Below are positions 58,809 through 64,000 of a stretch of 64,000 nt of DNA, piece after piece. The translations under genes were made by a program, and so were the position numbers. The notes beneath the pieces were generated by a model, which ran no database searches, was not told where the DNA came from, and was given only the letters and a program-made list of their open reading frames with translations. The stretch is from assembly GCA_973895155.1 (NCBI GenBank), contig OZ316898.1, forward strand, positions 13,144,001-13,208,000, read 5' to 3'. Numbering within the stretch: position 1 is the stretch's first letter; every line of letters begins with the position of its first letter. Source of the stretch: Marsupella aquatica (lineage: Eukaryota > Marchantiophyta).

Positions 58809-61800
58809 TCAATCCTCTGAGTGTGCAGAACCTCTCTCTAATATAGCAGACTCTATAATTTTTTTAGTTTTTGCTGCTATTTGATTAGTACTTAAAAGCG
58901 CAAAGTTGTATGCATACACCGTTGTTGATGATAGAACTAGTTCATCTTGGAGAAGTCGATTAGATATATTATCTTTCTCTGGAAAATATTTCCCATCAAT
59001 AGCAAACTCAGCACTTGCCTCAGTTGTGTACCATGTGATTTTGATTCTCTCAGGAATGTCTGCAGTTCTTGTCAAAATCTTTGACACCTTTGCCATCCAA
59101 AACAACTTGCCTTCTGGATCCTTGTGTGCCGCTACACATATCATGGACCACTTATTGTTAACTTCCATATCTCTGAAATCTCCAAATTCAGCTTGCTTTT
59201 GCCGAGGTCCGGAGTACATAATTCTCTGTGGTCCAGCACCTTTGTCAACCAAAGTTGGATCAACACCTTCTTCAACAAGTTCATTTCTCACCCTTGGAAG
59301 TAGTTGTGCACCTTGATTTTGTTGCGGCCAAACCCACTCAAATAACCACTCACCTTCCTCTAGGTGGGTTTTGACAATATCTTTTTGTTTCTCAAAAAAA
59401 CTCATCCACCAAAGTTTATCTTCATTGTCAAAGTAATTGAAACCTTCCTGGATAGCTTTTTCATATTTCACCAGAGTAGTTAATGCACCATCTGTATTGG
59501 AAGAATCATGGACATCATCCCTCTCAACACCTTTTGCTGACTTCAGTGACATTTGTGCAACAACCCACATTCTTGAAGTTGGAATGTAATTGACGAACGT
59601 CACTGCATCTCCCCAATCCTGGGTCGTGGAAAGATGTTTCCCGTGAAATTTTGTCTCTTCGTTTCCATCCTCCATGACTCGTTTGAATCTGAATTGCCTT
59701 TGAAAAGTTATGAGATTGAGATCTCTCAAGACTCTACCTGAGACTTGCTTCTCATTTGGCTGGTCGTTTTCATTGACAAATTTTTGAAAATCGGCTACTT
59801 CATCCACAAATATGATCAAAGCTTCAGGTGAATATGCTCGTCGAATAATATCCTCAAGAGTCTCCAAGCGAAATGCTTTGTGCTTGTTTAACCTAGATGA
59901 AAATTTACTAAACATCTGATCTATCTGGTCATGTGTATGACCGACCAACAAGAAACCCACTTTAATCTTGTCAAAAATCTTCAAATCTACTAACATGTGA
60001 AGATAAGCCATCAAGAATTTATTCTTGTTTTCCCGAGTGGTATTATCTAATTGAAGATATAACACTCTTGGTAATGTCCCATCCCATGTATTCAATACAT
60101 TTTGAATAACATGTATGGTCAAGTTTGCATCATTATGGATATTGGGATATGTCAAAAATACTTTTGCTACAAGGTTCCTGTTGAAGATGAGACAACCTAC
60201 AACATGTATTGGAATGAAATACTTTTCATCCATGTTCTTTGGACAACGAAGAAAATGTGGTAGCTCTATTTTCTTTTGATCCATACCATCTATACAAATA
60301 CCCAAATACTTGTTAGGCTCATCATAGCATTTTTTACGATGCTTGACTAACTTCATCCTTTCCAATGATTGTACTTTTTGATGCTCCATAAGGGCATTGA
60401 TATACTTTCCTGAAATGATACAATAGCAATGAATTAAAAATCAATAACTAAGGATAAACTTTGATAAATATTGAATTACATGTCATCAAATTAAAGTTGA
60501 AGGTTATAGTTAGTGGAACTTACTTTTATCCTCTTCAGTTATTGCTTTGTCCCAAAGAGCCTTGAATTCAGTACAAGGACCACAAGTAGAAAATCGACTC
60601 CTTTTAGGAATTTGTACATTTGGAAACTTTTTTTTCCAAACACGCAAAAAATAAGAATATCTAACTTGTTGTTCTTCTCGCAACATTGTTTCAGCTTCAA
60701 AGATTCCATGTATCTCTTGCTTTGTCCAATTGTCTGGCAAGTGATGAATCTCTTTATGGGGAAGACTATCCATATTTTTTTGGAAAAAATCTTTCAACCA
60801 TTCCACCAAGTTTAGAAATGAAGGTGAGTCTTCCTTACAAAAGGTATCTCGTTCAATCCTTGTAAACATGTTTGCATGGATTGTTGCCAATCTATTATTA
60901 CCTAAAGAATATAGTTTCTTGAATCCTCCTCTACATATAGGTTGTCCATTTACACTATATCCACGAGAAGTACTACAGTTGTTCATGATACAACCTCGTA
61001 GCAAAATATTTTTTTGCAAGTGTTTAAGACCAAAATAATACTTGCGTTGTTTTGAGCATTCGTCTAGACCCAGAGACCTCAAGCAAAACTTGTCACAACA
61101 GGGATACTTAAAAATATCTTTAATTTTGCGTTTTTTTAGATTTGCAATGGTAAGTCTATCTTTTCTAATCATCTGATCTCTGATTTTCGTGCTGGGTCTT
61201 GTCACCTCTACTCTATCCTGAATAGTGTCGGGAGAACTTACCCCCCCACTATTTTCTAGTGAATTAGAATTTAAAACAAAAAGATTTTTTGTAGAGTTGT
61301 TTCCACTCTCCACATTTTCTGTAACTGTTTCATGAACAATCTCACCTCCCAGGATCTCTTCAACAACATTTGAGATTACAACAGTCTCTCTGTCATTTGC
61401 AGCCTCCTCTGATCTCTCTTCAGAATCTTCTGAAAATGTAATAGGTGTTCGGAGATTTCTAGTTTGAAATCTTCTAATGATATTTACATCTTCAGTCGGA
61501 GTACCGCCCACTTGTCTCTGAGACTGTAATCCCAGCCTAGGTGATTCTTCTTGACTTGAGGGCTCATCTTGACCATTGCTTAATCTTTGGACAAGTTTCA
61601 ATTTAGCATGTACCCTTGAATTTTTGGGCCCTCTCTCCGGCAGCTCACTTCGCAATAATCTCCGAGGAATTTTTTGGACACTAGATCTCTTCCCTCTTTC
61701 GTTCTGCGCTTGCTGTCCAATGGAAGATCCAAAAACCTCACACTGCATCCTCGCCAAAGGGCTTCAAAGTCCCATGTTGTTAGTTTTACCACTCTGAAAT

Positions 61801-62675
61801 AACTGATGGGAATACCGATTGGGATCCATGGATCCCAACTCGTATTCGTCCTTTGGGACTTTGAAGTGAAAACTTTCCCACTTGCTGTTCTGCGTCATGA
61901 CTTGGTAATTTTTTGTTGCGCAATACGAACTGGGATCCGCGTATCCCATTTCGCATTCCACCATCGGAACTCGGGTTGGAAGTCCGTAAGACCGGTGACT
62001 CGGGCACAGGATTCTGCAAAATAACACGAGGGAATACTAATTGGGATCCATTGCAGGGATTCGTATTTGACCCAAGGAATTTGGTACTGAAGGAGACGAA
62101 ATAGGTAATTCGCGTTCACCGTTTCTCAACATTCGAGTAGGGAATACCAAGTGTGGTATTTGACCCACCAAATTTGGCTCCGAGGCTGCCCCTCCCTGCA
62201 ATTCCGGCACATTTGGACTCCTCATTCGCTCAAACTGTGATTGAACACTGGACACAGCTATCTTCACTCCCGGAGAACGAGACATTGGAAAAACCAACGG
62301 AGATCTTTGGGCGGGCCTACATGGTAACGTTGTTCTTGGCATTAAAAACCGGGGCCTTCGCCTTTGAAGATCTGTCGGGGTTTGCGGTGAACCAAGTGTC
62401 TCTGTCGTAGGAACTACATTAGGCTTCTTTACAAGTAGACGTCGTTTAAGAGGTTTACTTGGAGAGACATAGTATGAAATTGGAGCACCCACAACACTCC
62501 TACAAGACTCTGAATCAGACTCTGATTTCTCAGATTCTGAGGAAAATGAAATCTCTGGCACTACTCTCTGTGAGGCTGGTAATTCATTCATCAAACGAGA
62601 TGGAATAAATTTTCAAACAACATCTGGCGAAGATGCATCTAAACTGTAAATTGACTCATCACTTGAAGACGCCAT
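58809..62675 (-). CDS. DUF7869 transposase-like gene of the inner element
   Basis: The last exon is 60,409-58,809, joined at 60,524 (donor AAAA|GTAAGT) to the long upstream exon. Start ATG is 62,675 by comparison with the outer copy, but codon 21 is TGA; the next ATG is 62,594. A frame change occurs in the palindrome-rich part near 61,780-62,030. From 61,757 on the frame is clean: Cys cluster (YPCCDKFCLRSLGLDECS), RIPKRSRFSTC-type zinc segment (FSTCGPCTEF), then the core with GICIDGMDQKKIELPH, RVLYLQLDNTTRENKNKF and VGFLLVGHTHDQIDQMFSKF. The spaced acidic residues suggest an RNase H-like (DDE-type) nuclease. Its stop is 11 bp from that of the protease gene, tail to tail. Confidence 0.75.
61821..61947. 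repeat. GGATCC-type and hybrid palindromes in the inner DUF7869 gene
   Basis: GGGATCCATGGATCCC at 61,821-61,836 with outer half-sites GAATACCGA and TCGTATTCG. At 61,932-61,947 lies GGGATCCGCGTATCCC, one half of each site type. Further decayed sites are at about 62,042 and 62,145. Confidence 0.88.
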
Positions 62676-62827
62676 AGAGAATCAAACAAGGGTTCTATAG
62701 GAGTATGTATTCGTATCCAATAGAGAAAATTCAGATTACAGTATTCTATGAAAACAACTACTCAATACTGAACGAACCTCAAAGTAATCGCAAGAAATGA
62801 AGATGAAAAACAGATGCGAGCTCTTCC

Positions 62828-62858
62828 TTTTATAGTTTTCGGGGGCATTGGACACGTG
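62828..62858 (-). promoter_or_regulatory. G-box and TATA box of the inner DUF7869 gene
   Basis: On the minus strand CACGTG (62,858-62,853) precedes CTATAAAAGG (about 62,836-62,827), about 150 bp before the ATG. Same order and spacing as in the outer copy at 43,876-43,906. Confidence 0.5.
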
Positions 62859-63037
62859 GCATTCCCTGATTGGTCCGTACGAGGGTTTTTTCACGTGAGA
62901 GTCTGTCTTTTCAAAGAATGCTGAAATTTAAATTGTAGATTTTCAAGGAAGTCACCGTGGATCCCAGTTGGTCTTCAAACTGGAATATCAAGGTATGCGA
63001 TGCAAAAACTTCAAAATGTAGAGGTTGAATACTAGAT

Positions 63038-63451
63038 GGGATCCATGGATCCCATCTGGTATTCATCCTCCTGTTTTCCCGATCAGTTTTTGGACTTGCG
63101 AAAAAAATGGGATCCATGGATATCAGTTGGTATTCATGTCGAAAGATCTCCTGATGCAAAGTTGCAAGTGGAAAACATTGAGGTTGAATACGATAGTGGA
63201 TACTTGGATCCCATCTCGTATTCATCATGCGTTATGGGCTAAAAAGTTTCCGGACATGTCGTCGGGTTAACTTAACTTACTATGTGGTTCGACTGTAGTC
63301 CGCGGTCAGTTTTTTGCAGTTTTCAATTTTACCGCAGTCAAAAATTCAAACATTTTTAACCCGAGGTTAAATGGAAGCGTCAAGAGAATGATTTGGTGTG
63401 GTTTTTGTCCATGTTCAATAGTTGAATCCAAAATGGGATACGCCGTATCCC
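63038..63451. repeat. Palindromes near the inner element's right end
   Basis: GGGATCCATGGATCCC at 63,038-63,053, decayed GGATCC-type sites at about 63,110 and 63,194, and GGGATACGCCGTATCCC at 63,435-63,451, about 370 bp from the end. The outer copy has the same order from its end: one GTATCCC site, then GGATCC sites. Confidence 0.9.
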
Positions 63452-63746
63452 ATTTTCAGTTTGCCATTTTGATGGCGAAAATGAAATCTTGTGTTTTACT
63501 CATTTTGTTTGACGCTCGGATTTAGCTTTTAGAAGGATCACGTGAAAAGCATTGTTTTTCCAGGTTTTGGAATTTGCACTTTTTTAGATGAAGTGTATCG
63601 GAATTCTAGATTGTGACAATTCTGTGTTTTTTCATCGACAGTATCTCGATTTGAAATCCGATGTTGGATGCGATTTTGGATTCATCCTCAAAATAGCCTT
63701 TTTGATCTTAATTTTAGTGATTTTTTGCCGTTTTTTGCGAAATCAA

Positions 63747-63819
63747 AAACACACTTCTCGTTTGGTGGTCATACTTCTCGTTTGGTGGTCATACTTCTCG
63801 TTTGGTCCGTCACTGTATT
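63747..63819. repeat. Right terminal repeat of the inner element with a 21-bp triplication
   Basis: ACTTCTCGTTTGGTGGTCAT occurs twice in tandem and a third partial copy forms the TIR itself (ACTTCTCGTTTGGTCCGTCA). The left end has only one extra copy, in inverted orientation. Confidence 0.92.
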
Positions 63820-63823
63820 TTGT

Positions 63824-64000
63824 GGTCCATGTACCGAATTCAAGGCTCTTTGAGACAAAGCAACGACAGAAGAAGATAAAAGTAAGTTCACTGTAACCTT
63901 ACATTTGTGTCTAACTAAGATAGTGATAAGTTAGACACAATGATGAATAGGTAATTTATTGATTACGCATGATTGTATTATTGCAGGAAAGTATATCAAC
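63824..64000 (+). pseudogene. DUF7869 gene of the outer element, continuation
   Basis: The frame resumes with GPCTEFKAL after one TTGT copy. A TGA at 63,851-63,853 replaces the Trp codon of the inner gene. The exon ends before GTAAGTTC at about 63,890 and the next begins after TTGCAG at about 63,986 (GAAAGTATATCAA), as in the inner gene. It continues past the window. Confidence 0.85.

Larger units (their letters stand above)
46368..63819 (-). mobile_element. Inner copy of the large TIR DNA element (17,452 bp), complete
   Basis: Target duplication TTGT at 46,364-46,367 and 63,820-63,823; fusing the flanks restores the outer gene (FSTC-GPCTEF), as in the uninterrupted inner gene. Ends: AACACGGTGACGGACCAAAC and, from the right, AATACAGTGACGGACCAAAC. 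Cargo: uncharacterised gene 47,289-53,370, ParB-like/methyltransferase gene 54,160-57,773, Ulp1-like protease 57,853-58,797 and DUF7869 gene 62,675-58,809 (minus). Strand is given as that of the transposase-like gene. The element was itself hit by an LTR element at 47,437-52,674. A transposon with TIRs, 4-bp duplication, DUF7869 protein, methyltransferase and protease does not match any superfamily I know. Confidence 0.92.
42971..64000 (+). mobile_element. Outer copy of a large TIR DNA element, right end outside window
   Basis: Begins AACACGCTGACCGACCAAAC inside the copia integrase, after a possible TACA target site (42,967-42,970). This end matches both ends of the inner element at 46,368-63,819 and is followed by a second ACCAAACGAGAAGTGTG repeat. 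The outer copy then has palindromes (43,320-43,770), a G-box/TATA promoter and the DUF7869 gene (44,055 on), which is split by the inner element and continues at 63,824. Its orientation is opposite to the inner copy. The other end was not seen. Confidence 0.85.

Noticed and set aside
43320-63451. CRISPR-like array
   Set aside because: The repeats are palindromes at irregular spacing in and between eukaryotic split genes; there are no unique uniform spacers and no cas genes.
46368-63819. Integrated giant virus fragment
   Set aside because: Methyltransferase and Ulp1 protease occur in giant viruses, but the TIRs, target duplication, spliced genes and absence of capsid, polymerase or packaging genes favour a transposon.

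Overview
The window looks like nuclear DNA of a land plant, most likely a non-seed plant such as a moss or lycophyte. The evidence is plant-type polyphenol oxidases with secretory signal peptides, split genes with GT..AG introns, an ornithine cyclodeaminase of the SARD4 type, plant-type LINE, copia and gypsy elements, and a transposase-like family (DUF7869) that I associate with mosses and lycophytes. The species call is inference.

Layout. 1-2.8 kb: 3' part of an EamA-type membrane transporter gene. 3.8-4.8 kb: intronless ornithine cyclodeaminase/mu-crystallin gene. 6.4-8.4 kb: leucine-rich-repeat protein with a C-terminal hydrophobic tail. 11.4-15.8 kb and 27.1-31.1 kb: two copies of one duplicated block, each with a four-exon polyphenol oxidase gene on the minus strand, same exon lengths, both apparently intact. 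Between them lies a LINE (18.7-24.6 kb) with four 181-bp monomers at its 5' end; its reverse transcriptase is split by a 1-kb element with 8-bp target duplications. 31-43 kb is a TE graveyard: a non-autonomous LTR element with exact ends (34,503-39,897), two 202-bp members of the same MITE family, and the 5' half of a degenerate copia element.

From 42,971 to the end the window is occupied by two nested copies of a large terminal-inverted-repeat DNA element that I cannot match to a named superfamily. The outer copy starts at 42,971 inside the copia integrase and runs off the window. The inner copy (46,368-63,819, 17,452 bp, TTGT duplications on both sides) sits inside the outer copy's transposase-like gene. 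Without a 5.2-kb gypsy-type insertion of its own the inner copy is about 12.2 kb. It carries, left to right: an uncharacterised gene (broken by the gypsy element); a gene with a ParB-like motif spliced to a beta-class DNA amino-methyltransferase; a Ulp1/C48 cysteine protease; and, convergent, the DUF7869 transposase-like gene. Both copies are filled with palindromes whose cores are GGGATAC-N3-GTATCCC or GGGATCC-AT-GGATCCC, in introns, in exons and near the ends.

How it may work (inference): the minus-strand DUF7869 protein and the TIRs would mobilise the unit, while the ParB-like/methyltransferase product is a candidate for recognising or modifying the palindromes. The Ulp1-like protease would process the element's proteins or act on SUMO. 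Most stop codons in the element's genes are compatible with C-to-T decay, so both copies seen here are probably partly inactive.
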